From assembly GCF_023373525.1 (NCBI RefSeq), contig NZ_CP097218.1, positions 930,001 to 994,000 on the forward strand: 64,000 nt of DNA, in the 5' to 3' direction. A program made the translations under genes and the position numbers. Source of the DNA: Brachybacterium kimchii (GTDB lineage: Bacteria > Actinomycetota > Actinomycetes > Actinomycetales > Dermabacteraceae). Shown in pieces: positions 7,673-15,870 of this stretch (positions are counted from its first letter, which is position 1; every line of letters starts with the position of its first letter). The notes beneath the pieces were generated by a model. It did not search any database, was not told where the DNA came from, and saw only the letters and a program-made list of their open reading frames with translations.

Positions 7673-8230
7673 ATGAACACCCGAGACCGTGTGCCGGCCG
7701 CCCCGGTCGACATCCCCGGAACAGTCCTTGCCACGTGGCGTGACTGCGGCCGCGTGTACTTCTGGCAGGTGCGCGGCTGGGTCCATGGCACGACGCGCTC
7801 ATGGTCGAAGCGGAGGCTGCGTGCCGCGATTCGGAACAGTCTCTTCGCTGCCTGTGGGCTGATCATGTCCCCGTTGCTGGTTCCGGTCTACGCCGTCATG
7901 ATCGCCAGCCCGCACTCGCGCTACTACCTTGATGTCGAGCGCACGGCCGTGCTTGCCGTCGCCGCGACGAAGCGATCGTGGCTGATCCAGGACCATGCCT
8001 CCGCACAGCCGGGCTCCGGGGCCGGGAAGGTACTGCGCGAGAAGCTGCTGCCGACGATCCTCTCGGCCGCGGACCGCCATCGGATTCCGATCGTCCTCGA
8101 GACATCGGTTCCTGAGCTCGAGACCGCGTACCAGCGCGACATCCCCGGACTGCACTTCGTAGAGGACGCCCATCTGGGCAGGAAGACGTACCGCCGCGAC
8201 CCCACACCCTCGGCAGGCGCGGGGGAGTAG
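7673..8230 (+). CDS. GNAT-like protein with a membrane segment, 185 aa
   Basis: Begins 20 nt after the NERD gene with ATG at 7673. A basic region precedes one hydrophobic segment (about 58-82). The C-terminal part (about 95-180) resembles the acyl-CoA-binding half of GNAT acetyltransferases: a Q-x-x-x-G-x-G loop, a helix, IPIVLETS and a final YQRDIPGLHF strand. The N-terminal half of the GNAT fold is not obvious, so activity is uncertain. Alternative: a degenerate GNAT fold used as a scaffold. Confidence 0.55.
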   Translation: MNTRDRVPAAPVDIPGTVLATWRDCGRVYFWQVRGWVHGTTRSWSKRRLRAAIRNSLFAACGLIMSPLLVPVYAVMIASPHSRYYLDVERTAVLAVAATKRSWLIQDHASAQPGSGAGKVLREKLLPTILSAADRHRIPIVLETSVPELETAYQRDIPGLHFVEDAHLGRKTYRRDPTPSAGAGE

Positions 8231-8240
8231 GCCCAGAGAT

Positions 8241-8267
8241 GTCCTGTGACAGTCTCTCCCGCCCACT
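8241..8267 (+). promoter_or_regulatory. Bipartite element GTCCT-N14-CGCCCACT
   Basis: GTCCT 8241-8245, core 8260-8267; spacer one base shorter than usual. It lies 34 nt before the ATG at 8301. Confidence 0.6.
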
Positions 8268-8300
8268 TCCCTACGCAGAGACACGATGGGGGAGGGTGCG

Positions 8301-9485
8301 ATGGCTGGCGGCTCGAAGGTCCGCAAGCGAGACACGGGGGAGAGGGGCAACCGGGGCGAGTTCGGAACCGTCGTCCGTGGAGACGCTGACGTGAAGGTGG
8401 CGCTCGACATCGGTCCGGACCTCGTGGACAAGTTCGGGTTCGACGTGCGCACCGCAGACCCTGTCGAGTTCGACGAGCACGCGGAGGCAGCCGCGAAGAA
8501 GCTGGCGAAGGCCCGCTCGCAGCATCGGTCCCGTCTCGACGCGCTGCACCGCGCGATCGGCGACAGCAAGAAGCCAGGAGGGCACTGGGGCAAGAGCGAC
8601 GAGCAGACGCTCCAGGCCGCACACGAATGGGTGATGCTGGCCGATGGTGGTGCAGCATCGGAGGCGACCGGTGCACGGATCCGCCAGCCCCTGCGCGACA
8701 CGGAGAAGTCCCAGGACGACGTGGACCATGCCCGGCAGCAGGTCGACGGCCTCGAGGAGGCGTTCCGCATCCGGGGCGGATGGAACCGCGCCTTCCTGGT
8801 GTCGAACGCGAACGGTCACGTCCACTCGTCCACGAGTTGTTCGACGTGCCGGCCATCGACCAGGTTCGCGTGGATGACCCAGTACTCCGGCGCCGACGAG
8901 GGCACGATCGTGCAGGACGCGGGACATCGCGCATGCACGACCTGCTACCCGTCGGCACCGATCGGCGACTCTCGAAGCCTGCCGACGAAGATGTTCACCC
9001 CCGAGGAGCTCGCGTCTCAGAAGGAAAGAGCGGAGAAGGAGTCGTGGGCGAAGCTGACTCCCGCGGAGAAGCGCGCCCGCAAGCGCGAGGAGAAGCTTGC
9101 CCTGGCCGCGACGAAGAACGGGCGCCCGCTGCGCTTCGAAGAGGACCTCGGTGAGGCCGGCGTGCTCCGGCTGGTGATCTCCACGGAGAAGGACGCCGAA
9201 CGGGAGTGGTCTCGCGGCATCGGCGACTCCATCAACCTCCAGAGGACCGCCGGTGACGTGACGCCGGAGTCCGTGGCGCTCCGGCAGGACCAGCAGGCTC
9301 GAGCGGATGCGCGAGCACGCATGCGGCCGACGATCGCGAAGGCCCTCGCCGAGAAGCACGGCACGACGGCCCTGGAGGAGAAGCGACGGCTCGACGACCT
9401 GACCCGCGACGAGATGGAGCGGGACTTCCCGAAGCTGGCCGCATGCTTCGAGGCCGACGGCGAGGACGGCTACGTGTCCCGGTGA
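8301..9485 (+). CDS. N-tag protein with paired Cys motifs, 394 aa
   Basis: The ATG at 8301 is preferred over 8286 because GGGGGAGG lies just upstream. The N-terminus carries a 30-residue tag (KRDTGERGNRGEFG, then R-x-DADV) shared with the proteins at 11134 and 11765. At about 170-215 there is a zinc-ribbon-like layout: HVHSSTSCSTC, about 34 residues, then ACTTCYPSAP. The rest is helical, charged, probably coiled coil. I believe the Cys module recurs in actinobacterial phage and plasmid proteins, but no function is known to me. Confidence 0.65.
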   Translation: MAGGSKVRKRDTGERGNRGEFGTVVRGDADVKVALDIGPDLVDKFGFDVRTADPVEFDEHAEAAAKKLAKARSQHRSRLDALHRAIGDSKKPGGHWGKSDEQTLQAAHEWVMLADGGAASEATGARIRQPLRDTEKSQDDVDHARQQVDGLEEAFRIRGGWNRAFLVSNANGHVHSSTSCSTCRPSTRFAWMTQYSGADEGTIVQDAGHRACTTCYPSAPIGDSRSLPTKMFTPEELASQKERAEKESWAKLTPAEKRARKREEKLALAATKNGRPLRFEEDLGEAGVLRLVISTEKDAEREWSRGIGDSINLQRTAGDVTPESVALRQDQQARADARARMRPTIAKALAEKHGTTALEEKRRLDDLTRDEMERDFPKLAACFEADGEDGYVSR

Positions 9486-9505
9486 CGGCGCGGCGCCACC
9501 CAGCC

Positions 9506-9533
9506 GTCCCGTGAGACTCATCGGTCGCCCACT
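9506..9533 (+). promoter_or_regulatory. Bipartite element GTCCC-N15-CGCCCACT, close to start
   Basis: GTCCC 9506-9510 and core 9526-9533. The ATG at 9542 is only 9 nt downstream, the distance expected if transcription begins at or near the start codon (leaderless or almost so). Confidence 0.7.
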
Positions 9534-9541
9534 GGGGAGCC

Positions 9542-10309
9542 ATGAGCAACAAGAAGCAGCACCCCCGGCTCGCTCGCACCAGGACCCTCTTGCTGCTGGC
9601 CGGAGGCATCGTCGTGCTGTTCCTGCTGTACACGCATCATCGCGCCGAGGTGCACGAGGTCATCGAAAGGATCCGCGAGGGCCTGCCTGCACCGGCTCGA
9701 GCCGAGGAGGTGCAGCACTCCGAGTGGCTGGATGCGGGGCCCGCGGTCATCGACCCGCAGGAGCTCGCCGGTCTGGATGTCGAGCGTCAGGACCGGTCTG
9801 CCGATGACTATGAGCGCTCCGCCTTCGGCGCCCGCTGGGCCGATGTCGACGGGAACTCGTGCGACACGAGGTCGGACATTCTCGCTCGTGATCTCGTCGA
9901 TGTGACCTATGAGGACGGCTCCCACTGCGAGGTCTCGGCCGGGACGCTGCACGACCCGTACACCGGGAAGACCATCGGCGGGGACCTCAGCAAGACGGTC
10001 CAGATCGACCACGTCGTGTCCCTGGGGTCTGCCTGGTATTCCGGGGCCAGCGGGTGGAGCGCGGAGAAGCGGGAGAGGTTCGCCAACGACCCCGCGAATC
10101 TCGTGGCCGTGGACGCCTCGACGAACATGTCCAAGAGCGACGACTCCATCTCCGAGTGGTATGGGGCGTGGGATGCACCGAGTGATCGAGCCCAGTGTCG
10201 CTACGCTGCCCAGTACGTCCACGTCGTCGCCACCTACGAGCTCTCCGTCACCCGTGACGACTACGCGCTGCTGAAGAGCCTCGAGACCAGCTGCAAGGAC
10301 CGCGCATGA
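9542..10309 (+). CDS. Exported or membrane-anchored HNH-family nuclease, 255 aa
   Basis: An N-terminal basic stretch and hydrophobic helix (about 12-34) form an uncleaved anchor or signal peptide. The C-terminal part matches the GmrSD-C/DUF1524-type HNH family: QIDHVVSLGSAW, then the FANDPANLVAVDASTNMSKSD segment containing the N residues of the betabetaalpha fold. Cysteines at DGNSCDT and SHCEV could form a disulfide outside the cell. This family often appears as secreted nucleases in actinobacteria. Its role in the element could be DNA degradation outside the membrane or processing of incoming DNA. Confidence 0.8.
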   Translation: MSNKKQHPRLARTRTLLLLAGGIVVLFLLYTHHRAEVHEVIERIREGLPAPARAEEVQHSEWLDAGPAVIDPQELAGLDVERQDRSADDYERSAFGARWADVDGNSCDTRSDILARDLVDVTYEDGSHCEVSAGTLHDPYTGKTIGGDLSKTVQIDHVVSLGSAWYSGASGWSAEKRERFANDPANLVAVDASTNMSKSDDSISEWYGAWDAPSDRAQCRYAAQYVHVVATYELSVTRDDYALLKSLETSCKDRA

Positions 10310-10334
10310 GCGCGCGTCGAACGGGGACACCGCG

Positions 10335-10457
10335 ATGACCGTCTTCCTGCACACGACGCATCTGCCCGGCGGCAAGGTCGAATATCTCGTGCCGGGCTCC
10401 CTTGGAATGCCGACCCACCTCGAGGGCGAAACCATCACGATGGGAGGCACAGTCTGA
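10335..10457 (+). CDS. 40-residue protein resembling the start of the next gene product
   Basis: A 41-codon frame from ATG 10335 whose stop overlaps the next ATG (TGATG). Its product (FLHTTHLPGGKVEYLVPG) matches the first residues of the following protein (ILHTTRTPSGRYFYLVPD), so it is a paralogous fragment or a free-standing copy of that N-terminal module. Function unknown. Confidence 0.5.
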   Translation: MTVFLHTTHLPGGKVEYLVPGSLGMPTHLEGETITMGGTV

Positions 10458-11092
10458 TGAAGAAAATCATTCTGCACACGACGAGAACCCCGTCCGGGCG
10501 CTATTTCTATCTGGTGCCCGATGACCGCGACGGACGGGCTTTCATACGAAAAATGCCCATGCGGCGCTGGCTGAAGCCTGCGACGGCCCTTGCTGTTGTC
10601 CTTTCGGTATTGTTCTCACTTCCGACACTTGCCAATGTGTCCATTTCCCTCATTCGCGGCGCTGGTGTGCCGGTAGCCACGCCCCGCCCCGGAGAGTTGC
10701 TTGCGATCTGGGGGTTTGTCGGGGCTTTGCTAATCATCGGCGTGTCACTGGCTGTCGACAGCTATATCGAACGTCGTCAGCGCCGCGTGCATGCTCAGCA
10801 TCCCGAGGCTTATCTCGCAACAGATGACCTCATTGTCGCCGATGCGCTGCATGCCCTGCCTCGCAAATTTGAGGGTGTCGACACGAAACGCGTCTTGTGG
10901 GAGGCGGGAATGGTTGACGACGAAACGTTTAATGCAATGCTTGAGCGCTTGCAGGCCGACGTTCGTCGAGCCGCTCTCGATGAACGACACGAACAGTGGA
11001 TGCGGGACCACGCCCACGAGGTGGCCGAGGGGCGCAGGCGCGAGCAGCGGGTTGATGAGCTCATCGCGAGGAACCAGCGGGACGAGGAGTGA
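10457..11092 (+). CDS. Membrane protein, 211 aa
   Basis: Translationally coupled to the 40-residue protein. The N-terminal about 30 residues repeat the LHTT-x-x-P-G module. Two hydrophobic helices follow (about 40-60 and 75-98), then a helical cytosolic tail rich in Arg and Glu. The gene uses more A/T-ending codons than its neighbours, suggesting a separate origin. No known family. Confidence 0.6.
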   Translation: MKKIILHTTRTPSGRYFYLVPDDRDGRAFIRKMPMRRWLKPATALAVVLSVLFSLPTLANVSISLIRGAGVPVATPRPGELLAIWGFVGALLIIGVSLAVDSYIERRQRRVHAQHPEAYLATDDLIVADALHALPRKFEGVDTKRVLWEAGMVDDETFNAMLERLQADVRRAALDERHEQWMRDHAHEVAEGRRREQRVDELIARNQRDEE

Positions 11093-11094
11093 CC

Positions 11095-11102
11095 CGCCCA
11101 CT
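11095..11102 (+). promoter_or_regulatory. CGCCCACT core element
   Basis: Perfect core, 32 nt before the ATG at 11134; no clear GTCCC upstream, where the end of the previous gene lies. Confidence 0.55.
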
Positions 11103-11133
11103 TCTCCTAGTGAACGCACCACAGGAGGGGCAG

Positions 11134-11700
11134 ATGGGCACAGCGATCACCCGCAAGAAGGACACCGGCGAGCAGGGCAACGGCGGCCAGTTCGGATCCG
11201 TCACCCGCAGCGACGCCAACGTACAGGTCCCGCAGCAGAAGGATGCCGGCAGCTTCGAGGACCGCTACAAGTCGCTGATGGCGGAGTCCAACGAAGCCTT
11301 CCGTGCGTACGAAAGCCTGTCCGTGCGGGTCAACGAGATGGTCCTCGAGAAGCTCAGTCGCATCGGCGTGGAGAGCGCGCCCGAGGAAGCCGTCGCGGTC
11401 GGGATCGCCGCCGAGTACGACGACGATCCTGAACGACCTGAGGACTCTCTCCGAGGGCTGCGATGGGTGCACAGCGACGGCAGCGTCGCGGACGTCGAAG
11501 ACTCCGGCTGCTGGGACGAGATGCAGGTTACCTGGGGCGACGTCGATCGCAGCATGATCCCGTGGCACGAACACGCAGGTCTGATCGAGCCGGCAGACAG
11601 CGGCCTGCCCACCGAGGCTATGAAGCTCGAAGAGGTCGAGTACGTGATCCCCATCCACGGGAGGGCCCACGGCATGGTCGAACCCGCCGCCTGGAGCTGA
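11134..11700 (+). CDS. N-tag protein, 188 aa
   Basis: ATG at 11134 after AGGAGGGG. Begins with the shared tag (KKDTGEQGNGGQFG, then R-x-DANV), followed by a helical stretch (about 40-75) and an acidic C-terminal domain of unknown fold. Second of three genes carrying this tag. No known family. Confidence 0.6.
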   Translation: MGTAITRKKDTGEQGNGGQFGSVTRSDANVQVPQQKDAGSFEDRYKSLMAESNEAFRAYESLSVRVNEMVLEKLSRIGVESAPEEAVAVGIAAEYDDDPERPEDSLRGLRWVHSDGSVADVEDSGCWDEMQVTWGDVDRSMIPWHEHAGLIEPADSGLPTEAMKLEEVEYVIPIHGRAHGMVEPAAWS

Positions 11701-11726
11701 CCCGCCACACCTCGGTTCCGCCCACT
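11699..11726 (+). promoter_or_regulatory. Bipartite element GACCC-N15-CGCCCACT
   Basis: Upstream half GACCC at 11699-11703 overlaps the previous stop codon; core 11719-11726; 39 nt before the ATG at 11765. Confidence 0.6.
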
Positions 11727-11764
11727 TCCTCCAGTAGAAGTGTCCACACGAGGAGGAGCCCACT

Positions 11765-13135
11765 ATGGCGAGCACGAAGATCCGCAAGCGCGACACCGGC
11801 GAGTCCGGCAACAAGGGCGAGTTCGGGACCATCACCCGCACGGACGCCGACGTGCAGATTCAGTCACCCCAGATCGGCCTGGGCGCCACCATCGGTGAAG
11901 ACGTCGAGATCGCCCCCACCGCGCGCATCGACGACGAGGTGACGATCGGTGATGACGTGCGGATCGGGGAGAACGTCGTGATCGGATCAGACTCGGTCAT
12001 CGAGCGCGGAGCGGTCATCGAGGATGGGGTCGTCATCGGAGCCGGCAGCCACCTCTGGGAGGATGCCACCGTGCGCGCCGGATCCACCCTCGGGGAGAGC
12101 GTCACCGTCGAAGGCGGCGCTCAACTGCAGGACATGGTCGCCGTCGGAGACCGCTCCACGATCTGCCAGGAGACCACCATCGGTGCTCGCAGCAACGTCC
12201 GCAGCGACGTCACGATCGGCAACTACGTCCGCACCGGATCCGACGTCACCATCGACCAGGACGTCAACGTCGGAGACTCCACCGAGATCGACGAACGCAC
12301 CGCCCTGCGCCACTCCGTGACGGTCGGCGAGCAGTGCATCATCGGCCAGAGCGCCGAGATCTCGGCGGACTCTTCACTCGGCGACGGGTGCGAAGTGGGG
12401 GACCGGGCCAGGGTTCACGGGGCCTTCGGAGACCAGGCTCGGATCGGAGAAGGGGCGAGGGTCATCGGCCGCAGCTCGTGGGGCAGACACGTGCGGATCG
12501 GAGATGGCGCGACAATCGATACCTCTGACCGGTGCCGGTTCGGCGATGACACCGACATCGGCGACAACGCCGAGATCAGCCGCATCTCGATCGACGGGTC
12601 CTTGTCCGTCGGCGAGGGCGCCGAGGTCGACGGCGGGCGGCGCACTGTCGACTTCACGGGAGGTGCCAGCATCGGCCCGGGCGCTCGAGTGACCGGTGCG
12701 GTGACGCTCGAGGACGGAGTCGAGGTGGGGGAGGAGACCCTCGTCGAGGGCACCCCCAGGCCGAAGAGTCCGGAGACGGACCATGTGGCCACGAAGCTCG
12801 GAGGTGACTGCGTGGTCTATGAGCGCGCCGTCGTCAAGGAGGGTTCGCAGCTCGGTGCCGGCACGACCATCGGCTCATCGTCCACGGTCGGCAAGAGGGT
12901 CGTCACCGGCAACGACTCCCGAATCGGGGACAATGCCACTGTTGGGGACTTCTCGATCGTCGCCGGAAGCATCAGCGACGGGTCGACCGTGGGCAACGGT
13001 GTCGAGGTCGGATACGGGGCCGACCTGGGGGAGCGGGCAGTCGTCGAGGACAACGCGGTCATCGAGGGGTACGCGCGCGTCGAAGACGACGGCTTCGTCT
13101 CCCGGGGGACGGTCGTGCGCGAGTCCGCACACTGA
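11765..13135 (+). CDS. Long acidic hexapeptide-repeat (left-handed beta-helix) protein, 456 aa
   Basis: After the shared N-terminal tag (KRDTGESGNKGEFG, R-x-DADV) the whole protein (about 38-450) is built of hexapeptide repeats with I/V at every sixth residue, for example IGEDVEIAPTARIDDEVTIG. This predicts a left-handed parallel beta-helix of more than 20 turns. Repeats of this type usually belong to acyltransferases, but no catalytic His loop or acceptor domain is visible and the protein is strongly acidic. An acidic beta-helix can act as a scaffold, a sheath or a DNA mimic. Function unknown. Confidence 0.75.
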   Translation: MASTKIRKRDTGESGNKGEFGTITRTDADVQIQSPQIGLGATIGEDVEIAPTARIDDEVTIGDDVRIGENVVIGSDSVIERGAVIEDGVVIGAGSHLWEDATVRAGSTLGESVTVEGGAQLQDMVAVGDRSTICQETTIGARSNVRSDVTIGNYVRTGSDVTIDQDVNVGDSTEIDERTALRHSVTVGEQCIIGQSAEISADSSLGDGCEVGDRARVHGAFGDQARIGEGARVIGRSSWGRHVRIGDGATIDTSDRCRFGDDTDIGDNAEISRISIDGSLSVGEGAEVDGGRRTVDFTGGASIGPGARVTGAVTLEDGVEVGEETLVEGTPRPKSPETDHVATKLGGDCVVYERAVVKEGSQLGAGTTIGSSSTVGKRVVTGNDSRIGDNATVGDFSIVAGSISDGSTVGNGVEVGYGADLGERAVVEDNAVIEGYARVEDDGFVSRGTVVRESAH

Positions 13136-13138
13136 TCC

Positions 13139-13167
13139 GTCCCGTGGAACGGCCGCACTCGCCCACT
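13139..13167 (+). promoter_or_regulatory. Bipartite element GTCCC-N16-CGCCCACT
   Basis: GTCCC 13139-13143 and core 13160-13167, spacer 16; 32 nt before the ATG at 13199. Confidence 0.65.
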
Positions 13168-13198
13168 GACTGTGCACGAGCACAGATCAGGAGGGGTC

Positions 13199-14881
13199 AT
13201 GGCCACGAACATCGAAGGTCTGCACGACACGGTCGTCTGGGAGGAAGGCACCACCAGCCCGGAGGACACCGAAGTCGGCACCATGGAGGCTGGCGCTTTG
13301 GAACCGAAGGGACGCCGGAGCGTGGAGATCGTCCGGCGCCGCGATCGAGAGTCAGCGCCGCGATTCGTCGAAAGCGGTCACACGCTCTACGTCGGCCGTC
13401 GCGCCAGCGGGAAGGGCTACTCCTACTGGTCGCCGAACTACACGGTGTCGTGGAAGCGCACCCGGGACGGGCTCGTCCTGCGCACGGTGTTCGAGCATAG
13501 GAAGCACCAGTACTTCACCAGCCACGTGTTCGCCGGCTCCGAGGAGGAACGCAGGGATCACTTCGCGGGGCCTGCCAGGATCCACGCCCGACAGGCCTTC
13601 GACGGCGTCGTCGGGTCTCTCCCGGTGATCGCTGAGCGATTTCCGCTGGGCGAGCAGATCGCCGCCCGCCTGGGCCGCGACACGTTCGAACCCGAAGGGG
13701 CTGCCCCCTGGCCGGTCGTGCACACGCTGCTGGACGCGGAGGACTTCGCCCAGGTCGCACGGCAGATGTACGGGGCGAAGAGCTACCGCAAGCCGCTCGG
13801 ACGGGCCGTCGAGCACTCCGAGCTCTCCGTCCACCCGGTGCTGATGCCCTTCCGGGGGCTCGTGCCGATCGACTGGATCATCGACGCCTACCGGGCAGAA
13901 CCGGAGATCCGGCTGGGCTACTACTTCACCTCGGTGCACATGCGCACGTGGAGGCTTCTCATCCGCGCTGTCGGCGAGGCCGACCGGCGGCGCTTCCTGC
14001 GAGAGATCGCGGGCGGCGGAGACGCAGTCAGCGGGATGATCTACGACTGTGCACGGTACGGGGCGAACCTCGACGTGTCCGCGGTGAAGACCGCGCTGGA
14101 GGGACGCGAGATCGGCAGGATCCGCTCTCTGCACGACCTGCACCAGCTGGTCACCGGCCGCATGGATGCTCTCGTCGACGACGGGTACCGCACGGTCACG
14201 CAGAAGGCGCACGACCGGCAGCGCACAGCCGTGGAGGTGCGCGCAGCTGAGCTCATCGAGCTGAGGCACAAGGAGGCCGACGAGAAGGTCACTGGGGTCC
14301 ATCAGACCTGGGAGCAGTGGATGGCGGGCAAGGCGGACCGCGATGCGGATGCGGCTCGTCGACAGGAGATCGCGCGCCAGGCCCGAGAGATCGCGGAGCG
14401 AGAGCGCAGGGAAGCCCGCGAGCGCGAGCAGGCCCAATGGGATGCGGACCATCCGGAGGCGGCGGCCCGTCGGCGTCGTGAGGAGGAGCGCCGTCGTCAC
14501 GCCGAAGAGCAGCGGGAGACCTGGCATAAGGGCACCCGAGAGGCGATCGAGAAGCTCACGATCGGGGCGATGAGCGTCCGGGTCGCGCGAGACGCCTCAA
14601 CGCTCACCGCCTGGTCCGAGACGCTGGACAACTGCATCCGCAGCTACAGGTCGAGTCTGCGCCGAGACCTGCTGGTGGGCATCTACGAGGGCGACCAGCT
14701 GGTGGCGAACGCGCAGATCACGTACGAGCGCGGGCTCGTCCAGATGCTCGGCAGGCACAACAGGGATCTTCCCGCCGAGACGTTCGAGCAGATCGCCGAC
14801 GCGCTCGGCGCCTTGGACATCGATGTCTCCTCGTCGTGCTGGGGAGCGCCCGCTGAGCGGCGCCGACCGGTGGCCGCGTGA
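13199..14881 (+). CDS. PcfJ-domain-like protein, 560 aa
   Basis: ATG at 13199 follows AGGAGGGG and the promoter element; an upstream ATG at 13172 lacks both. Residues about 390-450 form a long Arg/Glu/Ala helix (coiled coil). The C-terminal about 90 residues resemble the PcfJ domain of conjugative elements: L-x-x-W-x-x-x-L-x-N-C-I-x-S-Y, a strand pair (LLVGIYEGDQLVANAQITY), then QMLGRHNRDLP. PcfJ proteins occur in plasmid and phage operons and their biochemical role is unclear. The N-terminal 380 residues match nothing I know. Confidence 0.65.
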   Translation: MATNIEGLHDTVVWEEGTTSPEDTEVGTMEAGALEPKGRRSVEIVRRRDRESAPRFVESGHTLYVGRRASGKGYSYWSPNYTVSWKRTRDGLVLRTVFEHRKHQYFTSHVFAGSEEERRDHFAGPARIHARQAFDGVVGSLPVIAERFPLGEQIAARLGRDTFEPEGAAPWPVVHTLLDAEDFAQVARQMYGAKSYRKPLGRAVEHSELSVHPVLMPFRGLVPIDWIIDAYRAEPEIRLGYYFTSVHMRTWRLLIRAVGEADRRRFLREIAGGGDAVSGMIYDCARYGANLDVSAVKTALEGREIGRIRSLHDLHQLVTGRMDALVDDGYRTVTQKAHDRQRTAVEVRAAELIELRHKEADEKVTGVHQTWEQWMAGKADRDADAARRQEIARQAREIAERERREAREREQAQWDADHPEAAARRRREEERRRHAEEQRETWHKGTREAIEKLTIGAMSVRVARDASTLTAWSETLDNCIRSYRSSLRRDLLVGIYEGDQLVANAQITYERGLVQMLGRHNRDLPAETFEQIADALGALDIDVSSSCWGAPAERRRPVAA

Positions 14882-14899
14882 TGCCGCGACGCCGGTCGT

Positions 14900-14927
14900 G
14901 TCCCGCGGGACGACCCGCACGCCCACT
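14900..14927 (+). promoter_or_regulatory. Bipartite element GTCCC-N15-CGCCCACT, close to start
   Basis: GTCCC 14900-14904, core 14920-14927; the ATG at 14936 is 9 nt after the core, as at 9542, again fitting a leaderless transcript. Confidence 0.7.
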
Positions 14928-14935
14928 GGGATGGC

Positions 14936-15220
14936 ATGAGCACAGCCACGAAGACGCGGGCGGGCACATCCGCCAGCGCAACCGAGCAGCCGAGGGCGGA
15001 CATTCTGTTCGGCCAGACTCCGACGGTCTCTTCGGAGGCGATGGCTTGCGACCGCTGCCCGTCGGCATCCGCGAAGGTCAAGGTCATCCTCGCCAGCGGC
15101 ACCTTGTACCTGTGCGGGTTCCACGCCCGGCGGTCGTGGGATCTGCTCGAGCGCATGGCGCTGCGGATCCGCGCCGATCTGCCCGGCGACTCGTACTACT
15201 TGCCGATGGGGCCGCGATGA
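14936..15220 (+). CDS. Small Cys-rich DUF7455-like protein, 94 aa
   Basis: The centre (about 36-70) has ACDRCPSASAKVKVILASGT followed by LYLCGFHAR: a C-x-x-C pair and a C-x-x-H pair, as in the short zinc-binding actinobacterial DUF7455 family. Those chromosomal and phage proteins are of unknown function. The start is set by ATG directly downstream of the promoter core. Confidence 0.65.
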   Translation: MSTATKTRAGTSASATEQPRADILFGQTPTVSSEAMACDRCPSASAKVKVILASGTLYLCGFHARRSWDLLERMALRIRADLPGDSYYLPMGPR

Positions 15221-15281
15221 GCGTCCCACCCGTCCAGTCCTGCGCCCCGGGAGGGGCGAGCCGCATCAACAGGAGGAAACC

Positions 15282-15473
15282 ATGACCGTGAGCACCCGAA
15301 GCGTGCAGATGAGCGACGACGTCGATCTCCTCTCTGCTGCCGGCTGGCCGCTCGAGCGCGTGCGCAGTGAGCTGTCGGACGAGCAGATCGAGGAGATGAT
15401 CGACGCCTACCTGTCGCGCGGTGACGACGCTGTCGCCGGCGCGCTGAGCGGGGTGCTCGAGAACTCTCGGTGA
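15282..15473 (+). CDS. Small hypothetical protein, 63 aa
   Basis: ATG preceded by AGGAGGAAACC, a strong ribosome binding site. Acidic and helical, no membrane segment. It follows the DUF7455-like gene on the same strand and probably shares its transcript. Function unknown. Confidence 0.55.
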   Translation: MTVSTRSVQMSDDVDLLSAAGWPLERVRSELSDEQIEEMIDAYLSRGDDAVAGALSGVLENSR

Positions 15474-15503
15474 GATCCCGTGGATGCCAGAGATCGAGGA
15501 GAC

Positions 15504-15722
15504 ATGAACGTCATCAGCTCCATTCTGGGCGACCGCAACGCCCTCTCCCTGGCCGTCTGCGCTCTGCTCTGCGGTGTCGCATCTGTTCTGTCGCTCGTGA
15601 AGTCTGCCCGTGAGCAGAACTTCCCGCAGCCGAACAACGCAGGGGGCTGGCGAGTGTTCGCCCTCGTCTTTCTCCTGGGCATGCTGGCCTGCCTTGCATG
15701 GCTCCTGCTGAGCGCGGGTTGA
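15504..15722 (+). CDS. Small membrane protein, 72 aa
   Basis: ATG at 15504 follows GAGGAGAC; an upstream GTG at 15480 has no such site. Two hydrophobic helices (about 14-34 and 48-70). No family recognised. Confidence 0.5.
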   Translation: MNVISSILGDRNALSLAVCALLCGVASVLSLVKSAREQNFPQPNNAGGWRVFALVFLLGMLACLAWLLLSAG

Positions 15723-15789
15723 CCGAGACACCCAGCGGCCTCGTTGGCGGCCCGGCGGAGATCAGGCTGATGCCCGTCCGCCTGTTCCC

Positions 15790-15797
15790 CGCCCACT
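15790..15797 (+). promoter_or_regulatory. CGCCCACT core element
   Basis: Perfect core with an imperfect TGCCC 14 nt upstream. The next credible start (15871) is 74 nt away, the longest leader of the set. Confidence 0.5.
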
Positions 15798-15870
15798 GGA
15801 GGGAGCAATACGCCCGCGCCGCCCCGTTGGGGCGGCTGCCCTCACCGAGCCACGACGAAGGAGTGCTCCT

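Noticed and set aside
8271..9521. 416-codon minus-strand frame
   Set aside because: Opposite to the tagged Cys-motif protein, which has promoter element and ribosome binding site; the minus frame has neither.
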